A stretch of 64,000 nucleotides of DNA from Castor canadensis (Eukaryota > Chordata > Mammalia > Rodentia > Castoridae), in contig NC_133389.1 of the NCBI RefSeq assembly GCF_047511655.1, positions 157,495,973 through 157,559,972 of the forward strand, written 5' to 3'. Positions 51,950-62,010 of this stretch are shown here, one piece after another; within the stretch, counting starts at the first letter, position 1; every line of letters starts with the position of its first letter. The notes below the pieces were generated by a model, which worked only from the letters and a program-made list of their open reading frames with translations, searched no databases and was not told the DNA's origin. The position numbers were made by a program, and so were the translations under genes.

Positions 51950-53020
51950 GTGCTCCCCCATCTCTGTGCCTGGATTTTTAATCCCGGGCACCAGGGGCAG
52001 GTCAGGGGCCGCCCCTCGTAGCCGGGGTGGGGCGGGGGCATCTCTCCCGACCCCCACTGCGCCCCCAGGCGGCTGGCTGGGAGGACGGAGGCCGGAGCTC
52101 CGCCTCCTCTGGCCCCTGCAGCCCGGCCAGCCCTCGCCGCCGGAGTTCGCCGTCCACGCCTAAGTCCTAGCTTACTCTATTCTTTGCACACAGCTCCCCG
52201 ACCTCGGACATTTTCTTCCTCTTACACCCCAAACACAGCGCCTTGCAAACTCCGACCAGCTCGATCTTCCTCCCTGCGTGCAGACCGGGTCTTCTTGTCA
52301 CTGCCTCCAACTTCCTCGACGCCCAGTTTCCCCTCCCTGCTCCAGAGCCGGCTCGGGTGCATGCACGCGCCAGCACCCCTCCTCATTTCCCTTTCCCACG
52401 CTCCGGATCTGGCTCTGTCCCTTCCTCGCACCCAGGCCTGGCAGCTAAGTTCCCTTCCCCGTAGTCAAGACTTGAGCTTTTTTCCTTTCCTCCCCCGCAG
52501 CTTTTCCCCAACAGCGGGGGCCCGGGCAGCCCCTCAGATCCTGTAGTTACCTGCAGGGGAACGTTCGCTGTCGAGCAGCCGGGCGCCACAGCTGCTCGTA
52601 CGCTCAAACTCACGCGCACACACTGGCGGTCCTTAGCTGGGCCGTAGCGGGTGCAGCTCAGATTTGTCCTTCTCACTAAGCCAGAGACCAGAGGGCGGGT
52701 CTGGGCTTTTCCTCTTCCCGGCTTTTGTCCCCTCCCAGGCCCCACCTCCTCAGTCCACCTCCTGGAGCTCCGCCCCTTCCTCTCTACCAATCCCCGTGCG
52801 CCGCTTTCTCCTGGATGGGCGGAGTCAGGGAACAGGGGCGGGGCCAGGAGCCCATGGTGCGACCTGCACGCAGCTCCAGGTGGGGGAAGGGGCTGCCATG
52901 TTGCCGGGATTCCGTGGCTACTCCCTGCAGCGGAGGAACGTCAACGCCACCTGCAGGCCGGGAGCGGGGCACGCTGGGGTTCGGGCATCCCGGGCTTCGT
53001 AACAGTCTAGGGCATCCCGG
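51950..53020. promoter_or_regulatory. IDH1: CpG island and IDH1 promoter
   Basis: GC- and CpG-rich DNA surrounds IDH1 exon 1. Upstream of the exon (higher coordinates) are GC boxes, such as GGGGCGGGGC at 52835-52844 and GGGCGG at 52818-52823, and a CCAAT at 52786-52790 on the plus strand. No TATA box is evident, as is typical of housekeeping CpG-island promoters. Such promoters often fire in both directions, and human IDH1 has an antisense RNA (IDH1-AS1) nearby, but I cannot identify its exons here. Long open frames in this region are composition artefacts. Confidence 0.8.
52551..52650 (-). other. IDH1: IDH1 exon 1 (5' UTR; transcription start approximate)
   Basis: A clear donor, CCTGCAG|GTAACT, lies at 52551/52550 on the minus strand inside the CpG island, 944 nt before exon 2. 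The GC-rich sequence upstream of it (in gene direction) is the likely first exon. The transcription start is not visible in the sequence, so the right boundary is a guess. Confidence 0.65.
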
Positions 53021-56000
53021 AGTGAGCTTTCAGGTGGGCATTAAAAGCCTATGGGCCCAGAGTGCTCTAAACTGGACCTCGGGCAGGTCTCCCTCCCTGG
53101 CGCTCGCGGACGTGCAGTAGACCGGAGTGTGTGTCTTTGGAAGGAGGGTGCTCCCGCCAAACGTGGGGTCGCTTCGGGGGACTCTGGACACTGCTGGAAA
53201 ATGCAAAGGATGGAACAGATACACAGCGGCCATGCCCCCACCCATGACTAGGTCTTTAGTGCTTCTGTACATTTATTTCCAACCACTGCTACTTTCTATA
53301 AATAAACCCCATTCGCCATATGCATTAGAAGATAGTGAAGGAGATTATTATCTGGGTTCCAGAGAAGCTGGGCAAGAGATGTGAAGTCTTGGAAAATTTG
53401 AGTTTTTGAAAAATATTCCAATTTCCTCCAGAGATTTATTTTTTGTGCATTCCCGAGTCTCGAAAACATGAAAAAAGAATATTTTACATTGTGATTTGTA
53501 GGGCAATGCCGTGCTTGTATGCTGAAGATTCAATGCCCCAAACGTTGTTATAAAAAATTATCTCTTAAAAAAATAATCTCTAGCATGGTATCATAACATT
53601 CCTTTTTTAAAGATGAACTGAAATGCACTCTAGGTGCATTTTGGACTCTAGAGGGAACCGGCACTTTTCCCATGTGGAAATGAAGAAGCACAAAGAGGGA
53701 CAAAGTGTTGGGTTTTCATGTGGATTAACGGATATTAAAGAGGTAGAAATTAGAGAGGTGTATGAGCTTGTATTTTCATATCAAATCTCAGACCTTAAGT
53801 CACCTGAGAGTGTAAAATTGACACCATATCATTTCAGGTACACATCATTTATTATCTCTTGTTTAAGAGTTAAAGTAAGTATTCATTCATACCTGTTTCT
53901 TGTTGTAGAAAGAATTTAAAGCAACCGTCAAGATACATAGAACATAGCACAATAAGAAGCATTGATTATAGAGGAGGAAAATGAAGCAAAAAGAAAAAAT
54001 ATACAGAACATTATACACAACCAAGGTGAGAGTAATCACAAAACATTTTCTATCAAATTCTAAACATTTGCTAGAGATGGGCCGAGATTTGGACTGGAAG
54101 CCAATGTGAAAGGAAAGATGGCATGTATGGGCTTAGCATTTAAAATAGTACATCCAAGCCAGTTCTGAATGAATTAGTTTTTCATTGAGAAAAATTTTGG
54201 TTGATAACCAGAATTCATTTATATTAAAATATTATTAAATAAATACATGTGTAAAACTATGTATATGCTCCTTATGCTGTTAGCTTTCATACAACCATAA
54301 AATAATAAACTTACAGATCAAATGACTAGAAACAAAATGACTACAAAACAACATATTATCATTAACAATATCAGTTAAGTTTTAAGAACTGATTTTTGGC
54401 TGAAATTAAATTACTGTTTGATGTATGAATACGAAGCTCACTGCCTGCATGCAGGCTTTCTTGAATTTAGCTGCCATATTCTACTGGATGCCATGATTAA
54501 TTCAGCCTGCGATGTTTCCCTATTTGTTAATATTGCATGCTTTTACACCATTTGTCTTTCATTTCCAGTTAAAGAATCTGAATATTTTACTGACATCTGA
54601 CCCGAATACTGTTGTAAGCACAAATGGGATCTGGGTCATAAAATATCTGTTAGCATTTGGTTATGAAACCCTCATCCAGCTAATGGGATTCTCATAAATA
54701 TTCTAAAGTTGCTGTTTTTTCATTTTGATAACCTTAAAAAAACACGAGGTAGAATGGACAGAGGTTGATCATGTTTACCCATGAAGATTATGAAAGAGAG
54801 AATAGTGAAGGTGATATCTGAATTTGGGATGTATCCCTTTGATGAGGAAGGGTTAGAGTTATATATTTGATGGCCAAGATAATGAGTTAAATTTAAGTTT
54901 TGTTGAATTTGAAATGCCTGTGGAACAGCAAAATGGAGATGTCCAGGAGCAGTTAGCCACATGCGACTGGTGCTCAGGAGGGTGGCAGGACTGGAGAAAT
55001 GGGGGGAGTTCTTTAACCTGTATCCATAGTAGTTGCAGACATAGAATGTATGAGCTCATCTAAGAATACAGAGTCAGAAGAAAATCCTACCTCAGCAAGA
55101 ACCCAGAGGAATACTTACACCTGTAAGGGCCTGCAGAATAAAAGGAACACCCCCCCCCCCACACACACACCGCAAAGAGAATGAGAATGAGAATCTGGGG
55201 AGGGGACATTTTAGGAGAATCAGCAGAGCCTGATGTCATGAAAGCCAACAAATGAGGAAGTTTTCAAAAAGGAGGAAGGACTACAGAGAGATAAGAAAAA
55301 GACAGAGCCTGAAAATAAAGGTAGGAGGACATGAATACACTTTTAGAAGAATGATTTTAGGAGAGTGATTTTGACAGAAGCTATTCTATCAGAGACTGAG
55401 AAGAGACTGGGAGATATGGTAGGGTAGAAAAGAATACCTTTTCAAGAAAGTTGATTGCAAAGTGAATAAAAATGCTTCATAAAGTCTTAGTAAACATAAC
55501 TTTTTGCTTGCAAAGTGAAAAAACATTTCATAAAGTCTTAGTAAATATAAAATTACTATGCATTTTTCTATTGTTTGGGGTATTTGTATGCCATTTGTCT
55601 TAGCTAGAATGGATTTGATTGTATTACTTTCATGTTGTGTTGGCTTTGTTTCTTTTTTATTTCTCTACTGTTTAAATAAGTGTGAGAAAATCTTTATCTT
55701 ACCTCTTTTTAAACACTTGGGTCAGTTATGTGGGCTAGATTGCTAGAATTGGATTTATTGGATCAAGGAGTATAAACATTTTTAAGGTACTTGTTAGATC
55801 CACCAAATCATTTTGTAGAGAGGACATATCGATTCCTATTTTTACATGCAGTATAAAAGAATAATAATTTCATTGTACCCTAGCCAGAACTGAGCCTCAT
55901 AATTTTTAAAAATGTTTTTGCTTTATCTCCTGAAGGGAACCAGAGCTTCTCAGAGAACTGACTGACTACAGACATTGGGAAGGGAAAGTTGGCCAGGCGT

Positions 56001-56040
56001 ACCTTGGCTACAACATAAGGAAGTGCTTTTGACAATATGA
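53020..56040. other. intergenic between IDH1 promoter and old L1
   Basis: Mostly AT-rich unique-looking DNA. The part from about 55.5 to 55.88 kb weakly resembles an antisense old L1 (GGATTTATTGGATCAAGGAG). A human IDH1-AS1 counterpart could start near 53.0 kb, but I cannot support any exon. Confidence 0.4.
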
Positions 56041-56377
56041 GTACACAGCAGAAGTAGGGTATCTCAACAACAAAGGCCACATGTAACAAACCAGTAGCTA
56101 ACATCATACTGAATGGTTAAAGGTCAGAGGCTTTTTCTCTGAGATCAGACAAAGGTGCCTATTCTTGCCACTTCTTGTAAGCATAGTACTGAAAGTGCAA
56201 TTGGGCAAGAGAAAGGCATCAAAGGCACCCAAATGGGAAAGGAAGAATTAAATTGTCTCTGTTTTCAGATGATATGATTTTATATGGAGAACTGTAAAGA
56301 GTTATCAAAAAAACCCGACAGAAGTATTAAACAAATTTAGTAATATTGTAGAGCATAAAATCAACACACAAAAACCA

Positions 56378-56512
56378 ATTTTTTGGGGCTCACTCTATTT
56401 GAGACACCCCCCCCCCGCCCCACACAGGGGCTTTTCTTCTCTTTTCCTTTCCACTTAATAAACCTCTGTTGTTTTGCTCAAAAACAAAACAAAAAAAAAA
56501 AAACCACAAATC
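56378..56512 (+). mobile_element. short LTR-end-like fragment with AATAAA and A-rich tail
   Basis: The segment reads TTGGGGCTCACTCT, a C-run, then TTTCCACTTAATAAACCTCT and an A-rich tail. AATAAA after TTTCCACTT resembles the R region of class I ERV LTRs. It interrupts the old L1. Its identity is tentative. Confidence 0.35.
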
Positions 56513-56515
56513 TTT

Positions 56516-56592
56516 TTTGTGGTACTGGCATTTGAACTCAGGGCTTCACACTTGCTAGGCAGGTGCTCTACTGATTAAGCCATGCCTCCAAC
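56516..56592 (-). repeat. ID-like SINE, antisense, inside the old L1
   Basis: GGTACTGGCATTTGAACTCA then GGCAGGTGCTCTACTGATTA. Confidence 0.85.
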
Positions 56593-56811
56593 AAAAATAA
56601 TCTTATTTACAACAGCTACAAAACAATTAAAATACTTAGAAGTAAATTCAACTAAAAAAAGGTGACACTGAAAACTATAAAACACTGATGAAAGAAATTG
56701 AAGGAGATACAAATAAATGGAAAGACATTGCATTCATGCACTAGAAGAATATTGTAAATATGCATATTTATCAAAGCAACATACACTTTCCATGCAGTCA
56801 CTAAAAATTCT

Positions 56812-56966
56812 AGAGCCAGGTATAGTGGTACTCATCTGTAATCACAGCACTCAGGATGTGGAAACAGGAGGATCTTGAATTTGAGGCAGACTGAGTTACA
56901 TGAGTAAAGTTTTAGGCCAGCCTGGACTACATAGTGAGACCCCGACTCAAATCCTACCCCTCCAAA
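56812..56966 (+). repeat. B1-like SINE inside the old L1
   Basis: GAGCCAGGTATAGTGGTACT, then GGCCAGCCTGGACTACATAG and an A-run; a typical B1 monomer. Confidence 0.9.
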
Positions 56967-57327
56967 AAAAATTCTGATGACTTTTTTTTTTTTTACAGAA
57001 ACAGAAAAAAAGCTGTCTTAAAATTTGTATGGGACCACAAAAAATACTCAATAGTGAAAGTAATCTTGAGATTAAAAAAAGAAAAAGAAAAACCCAAACA
57101 AACAAAGCTGGACGCGTCACACTACTTGACTTGAAATTGTAATACAAAGCTACACTAAACAGAGTAGCATGATACTGGCATAAAAACAGACACATAGACC
57201 CATGGAACAGAACAGAGGCCAGAAATAAAGCCACGATAAATCCATTCACTTAAAGCAAGTTGATTACTTAGAAAGTTGCCAAGAACTTATAATGAGGAAA
57301 GGAAAGTCTCTTCAATAAATAGTATTC

Positions 57328-57653
57328 AAACTGAGCATTGTGTTTCAGACTTGTAAACCCAGCTACTTGAGAGGCAGAGATAGGAGGATTGTGGTTCAAG
57401 GCCAGCCCTGGCAAAAATGTTAGTAAGACCTTATCTCAAAAACCAAGCTGGATGTGATGGTTCATACCTGTAACCCCATTTACTCAGGAGGTGGAGTCAG
57501 GAGGATTGTTGTCCATGGACTGCCATGGGCAAAAGTATGAAACCCTATCTTAAAAGAAACTAAAGCAAAAAGGGGGCTGGGGCATAGCTAAAGTGGTAGG
57601 GTGCCTGCCTAGCAAGTGCAAAGCTCTGAGTTCAAACCCCAATACTGCCAAAA
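57328..57653 (+). repeat. composite SINE (B1-B1-ID), best-preserved sense copy
   Basis: The first B1-like unit (GTAAACCCAGCTACTTGAGA) and second (TACCTGTAACCCCATTTACT) are each followed by a short A-rich linker. Then comes an ID-like unit (GGGGCATAGCTAAAGTGGTA to GTTCAAACCCCAATACTGCC) and an A-tail. It interrupts the old L1. Confidence 0.88.
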
Positions 57654-58607
57654 AACTACGATAAGCACTTTTATAAATGTTAGAACGTACCACCAATGCA
57701 ACAATAATATGATAATTAAAAAATGGTATTTAGAAAAGTAGATACTCACATGTATACTGTGAAGTTAGACTCTTATCTCACACTATATGTAAACATCAAC
57801 CCAAACTGAAGTGAATACTTAAAGGTAAGATGTGAAAATGTACAACTACTAGAAGGTAACACAGAGGGAAAGCTCCTTGGCATTGGCCTTGGCAAGGGCT
57901 TCTTGGGTGTGACCCATAAGCTCAGGTAAAAAAGCAAAATAGACAAGTGAGATTATATCAAAATAAAAAGCTTCTGCAAAGCTAGGCAAACTATCAAAAG
58001 AATGAAGAGACAACCTATGGAATAGGAGAAAATATTTTCAAGCCATACATCTGATAAGGTCCTATTATCCAAAATACATAATAATTCTAACAACTCAATA
58101 GTAAGAAAACAAACAATCCAATTGTAAAATGAGCAAAGAGTGTGACTAGACAAATGGCCCACAGGTTTATGAAAAAAATGAACATCACTAGCTATCAGAG
58201 AAATGTAAATTAAACCACAGTAGATATCACCTTCCATCCAATTCAATGGCTACTATGAAAAGGACAAAAGACAGTATATGTGTTGGAGAGGATGTGGAGA
58301 AAAGGAATTTCCTGCATATCATTGGTAGGAATGTAAATTGGCACAGCCATTATGCAAGATAGTAGGGAGGGTCCTCAAAAACTAACAAATATAACTACCA
58401 TATGATTCAGCAATTCCACTTTCGGACACATATACAAAAGAAAATAAAATCAGTATGTTCAAGAGACATCTGCACTCCTGTATGTTCATTGCAGCATGAT
58501 TCACAGTAGCTAAGATATAAAATCAACCCAATGAAGGAATGGATAAAGAAAAAAGAGGTATATATGCACAATGGAATACCATTCAGCCTCAAAAAAGAAG
58601 GAACTCT

Positions 58608-58700
58608 TGGGCTGGGGGCAAAGCTCAAATGGTAGAGCATTTGCCTAGCAAGAATTAGGATATGGGTTCAATCCCCAGTACTGCACAAAGATAAAAAAGA
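58608..58700 (+). repeat. ID-like SINE inside the old L1
   Basis: GGGCTGGGGGCAAAGCTCAA to GGTTCAATCCCCAGTACTGC and an A-rich tail. Confidence 0.9.
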
Positions 58701-58925
58701 GGAAATCTTGTCACTTGTGATAACATAGTTGAACTTGGACTTGAAGGACATGTTAAGTGAAATAAACCAGGGACAGAAAGACAAATACTGTGTGAGTTCA
58801 TTTATATGTGGAATCTAAAAATGTTGAACTTATAGGAGTAAAGAGTAGAATGACGGTTATGAGGGGCTTGGGGGTGGGGACTGAGAGAGGGAATAAAAAA
58901 GGATATAGTAAAGTGACAAAGAATG

Positions 58926-60831
58926 TTAAACAGAATCAGAAGGCTGCTCAGAGGGGCTCCCACTAGCTAAACTGGGTATTTCATAAAATGAATAGTGGTA
59001 GTATGAATTATAACACACTGAAAGATAAATACGAGTCCATGTTGATACTAACCAACATAAAGAAAGAGAAGGAAAAGCTATTTATTTTCAGTAATAATTT
59101 TTCAGCAATTACACATACAGAAGAAGGTAAGTATAGTACCATAGTACTATTTAACTTGGCAAGAATCAGAAATGAATGTCCAGATGAAAGTTGTGGATGA
59201 CAACGAATCTCTTTAGAGATAAAATTCATCTGGAATTAACTTTGGATGTTTAATATCCGGTGAGAACCTGAATGGATCCTCCATAAGACAGTAGACACCT
59301 TTTCCACAGAAATGAAACTGTAAGTTAATATAAATATTGGACTGCAAGTTTCTGCAGGATATGGACTGTGTCATGTTTACAATTGCCTTACGTAGTATGT
59401 ACCTAACACATCGCTGGTTCAATAAGGAATGGGTATTTCTTTGTACTGCAATGGAGTAATCCACTCTTCTCAGTTGGATTGTCTGTTCTGTTCATATGAT
59501 TGCTTCGTCTATTTTACACTTGATTAAAGGTTTATGAAATATTAACATGTGGTGGGCTAATTTAAGAAAGGACTTTTTTTTCCTTTAAAAAAATATGATA
59601 GAAGCTTGAGCATATTTGTGGGTTGAGGAGGAGACATTGGAAAAGGATTGGTTAAAGACAGTACCAGCTTCCAGGGACAGAGAGGGTGGATCAGGCCAGG
59701 CAGATCTAACTGGGAATGAACTTCTCCCACAGACTAGGGAGAGAGGGAAGGAGGCCGACCAGGGCAGGTGTGGATTTAGGTAAATGTTGGAGTGGCCTGG
59801 TTAGGTCCTGGGTTGCACCCAGGATAACCTGAGCCTTTTCACTTGGGTAGATGGGAGTTTGCAGAGAATGATAGTAAGGGGTGGCAGGAGGGTTGGGGAG
59901 AGTTGGGGTGGTTGGCATAGCATTAATAAAAAGTGAAGAAGGGAAATCCCAGTACTGACACTAGAACAGGCTGAAGGGCCCAGCTGAGGATGGTGGCTGT
60001 ATTTGCCGTGGTCCCACCTGCAGGCTTTGGTGATACTCTTCTCCAGTGGCTGAAAACACCAACTTAAGTAAAACTGGGTGGGCTTTGCCAAAACTCTTGA
60101 GGCAAAGGATCCGCGAGATCGAATTAAAAGAACCATTCCCTTTAGATGTCTTTCCTTTCTGCCCTCCCCTTGCCCAGCCCCATGATTTGAGTGAGCAGGT
60201 TTTGGCATGCTTTCTACGGCTAACTACACAGCCCTCTTAGCAGGGCAGAAATAACGGATCCGGATTCGTGCCAGCCAGCTGAGCAAGTTAGGGCTTGGTA
60301 ACTGTATTTGCATCAGTATTTGCAACACAAAACCTGAACGAAAAGATTATAGAGCCATTTCACTTTGGGTCACGCACTGTATCATGGCTCTTTGCCTGCA
60401 TAGTTTTACTTAATTTTCCCTCAAAAAAAAGTATGCATGGTTTAAGGTACTGCCGAATAAAGACCACACCACCTGTGCAAAGGAAAGACTTATTAGGAAC
60501 CAGAGCACAGGGCTGCCTCCCCCCCACCACCCCCAGATCAGGGGGCAGCAGCTTGGCTGAAATGAGTGTGTGCTTTATAGGAGGGTCCAAGCCATGGGGG
60601 AGGGAGAGAGAGTCTGGTCTCTGATTATCTGTGACCACCAGATGGAACAGGTCAATATGCCTGGCTAGTTGAGTAACTAGAAGTTCCTGAGTTGTTTTGC
60701 AAGCCGAGAAACAATCAAGAGAAACAAGCAGCGGAGTTGGGCAAGCAGTCATAAATCAGGGGGTCTGGTTTCAGTGCTAGCCTCCCGCCCGCCCCAAGAA
60801 TGCCCTGAACATAACACGTGGTACTGCTATT
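58926..60831. other. intergenic, no gene recognised
   Basis: No named repeat or coding exon. Frames at 59801-60208 and 60360-60752 lack recognisable motifs. Confidence 0.4.
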
Positions 60832-61150
60832 ATTATTATTGCGATATGGGTTTGAACTCAGGGCCTCCCAATAGTTAGACAGGTGCTCTGTCATTTGAGT
60901 CACATCAAAAGCTCTTTATGTGCTGGTTAATTTTGAGGTAGGGTCTTGCTATAAAGCAAAGCTCAGACGAGTCTGGAGGTGCTTTTCCTTTTTGTGCTTC
61001 CCTGAGTACTGTGGACAAGAGTCCAATGCTGCGCCCAACCGTTGGTTGAGTTGGGGGTCTCCTGACCTTTTTCCTGGGCTGGTCTGGGAACGGGGATCCT
61101 CCAGATCTTCACTTTCCAAGCAGCTACGATTACAGGCATTGGCTTGCAAT
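60832..61150 (-). repeat. composite SINE (B1-B1-ID), antisense
   Basis: GGGTTTGAACTCAGGGCCTC then two antisense B1-like monomers, the second ending CTACGATTACAGGCATTGGC. Confidence 0.75.
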
Positions 61151-61549
61151 ACTAGTACTACGAATACTGCTATTATCAACCCTGTTTTACACACCAGAGG
61201 CCCGAGACCTAAAGAAATTAGCAATTTACCTAGGGTCCCATGGCTAGTTTTCTTCGGCAGAGTCTAGCAAGGCTGCTGTGAGCCGAGCTGCTTGCTCAAG
61301 CACACATGGATGCCGAGCGCGGTAACATATTGTGAGTGCCCACGTAGTCGAACACGTGCGGTAACCGCGGTTCAGCAGGCACGCGTCGGGTGCCCAGGGC
61401 ACCCAGCACCCATCCGGTGACCCGCACGCGTGATGCTCACGCGCACAGTTGTCCTAGCTTCCTCTAGGAAGGCTGAGGTGGCCAACACTGGGCCAAGCTG
61501 TCGAGGACGACACTCTCTGGGCTGGACTCCTTCTGCCTGAGCATCTGAT

Positions 61550-62010
61550 TCCAGCGTCGCGAGGGTGGGGAGCAGAGGGCGGAGCCAGCGCCGGGGAAAG
61601 GTTGTGGATTGGCGGGGAGGAGTTACGGTGGGCGTGTCCCAGGTGGGCGGGGCCTTGGGGGGAAGCGGCTGTCCGCATCAACCATGTAAGCAGCTCCGCT
61701 TCCTGGCGCAACCGTCCGCGGCCGGAGTCTCCAGGGCCGCGTTTTGGGAAGGGCTCCTTGCACCTGGGCCCGGCGACGCAGGGGCTGAGGTGAAGGGAGG
61801 CTGGCGGGGCAGGGCGGGCAGTGCAGGTACGGAGCAGGCCTGGAGTGCGGGCCGCCCGGGCGGTGGGTGAATGGGAGGAAGGCCGGCGTGGGCGGGAGGG
61901 GACGCTGAGGTGAGGCGACAGCTGGGGCTCCGCCGCCGGGGTCCGGAGGCCGCTGCGGCCGCGACCGGGCAAGAAGGGCGGAGACCGGGTGTCTAGGTCT
62001 AGCTGCTCTC
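61550..62010. promoter_or_regulatory. PIKFYVE: second CpG island, probable PIKFYVE promoter
   Basis: This is a dense CpG segment with an ATTGG (reverse CCAAT) at 61608-61612 and a GC box (GTGGGCGGGGCC) near 61643-61654. In human, PIKFYVE begins roughly 11 kb upstream of IDH1 in divergent orientation. Here the island lies about 9 kb upstream of IDH1 exon 1, which fits. The gene assignment rests on synteny; no PIKFYVE coding exon falls within this window. Confidence 0.6.
61660..61789 (+). other. PIKFYVE: candidate PIKFYVE exon 1 (non-coding)
   Basis: PIKFYVE encodes the FYVE-finger phosphoinositide kinase that makes PI(3,5)P2 on endosomes; its first exon is non-coding in human as I recall. Just downstream of the GC boxes the plus strand offers three possible donors: GCTGAG|GTGAAG after 61789, GTGCAG|GTACGG after 61826 and GCTGAG|GTGAGG after 61909. 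I chose the first arbitrarily. Start and end are both uncertain, and nothing here is coding. Confidence 0.35.

Larger units (their letters stand above)
56040..58925 (+). mobile_element. old L1 LINE, sense, broken by SINE insertions
   Basis: Plus-strand ORF2-derived sequence is recognisable: TTTTCAGATGATATGATTTT near 56.26 kb encodes the degenerate catalytic FSDDMI/FADD site, and CCACAAAAAATACTCAATAG, CCATGGAACAGAACAGAGGC, AAATGGCCCACAGG and ACAATGGAATACCATTCAGC follow in the normal L1 order. The frame is full of stops. It is interrupted by an LTR-like fragment with A-tail (56.38-56.51 kb), an antisense ID SINE, a B1, a B1-B1-ID composite and another ID. Confidence 0.8.

Noticed and set aside
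51804-53120. Several 110-135-residue frames on both strands near IDH1 exon 1
   Set aside because: They arise from the CpG island composition and overlap in opposing frames. None shows a domain.
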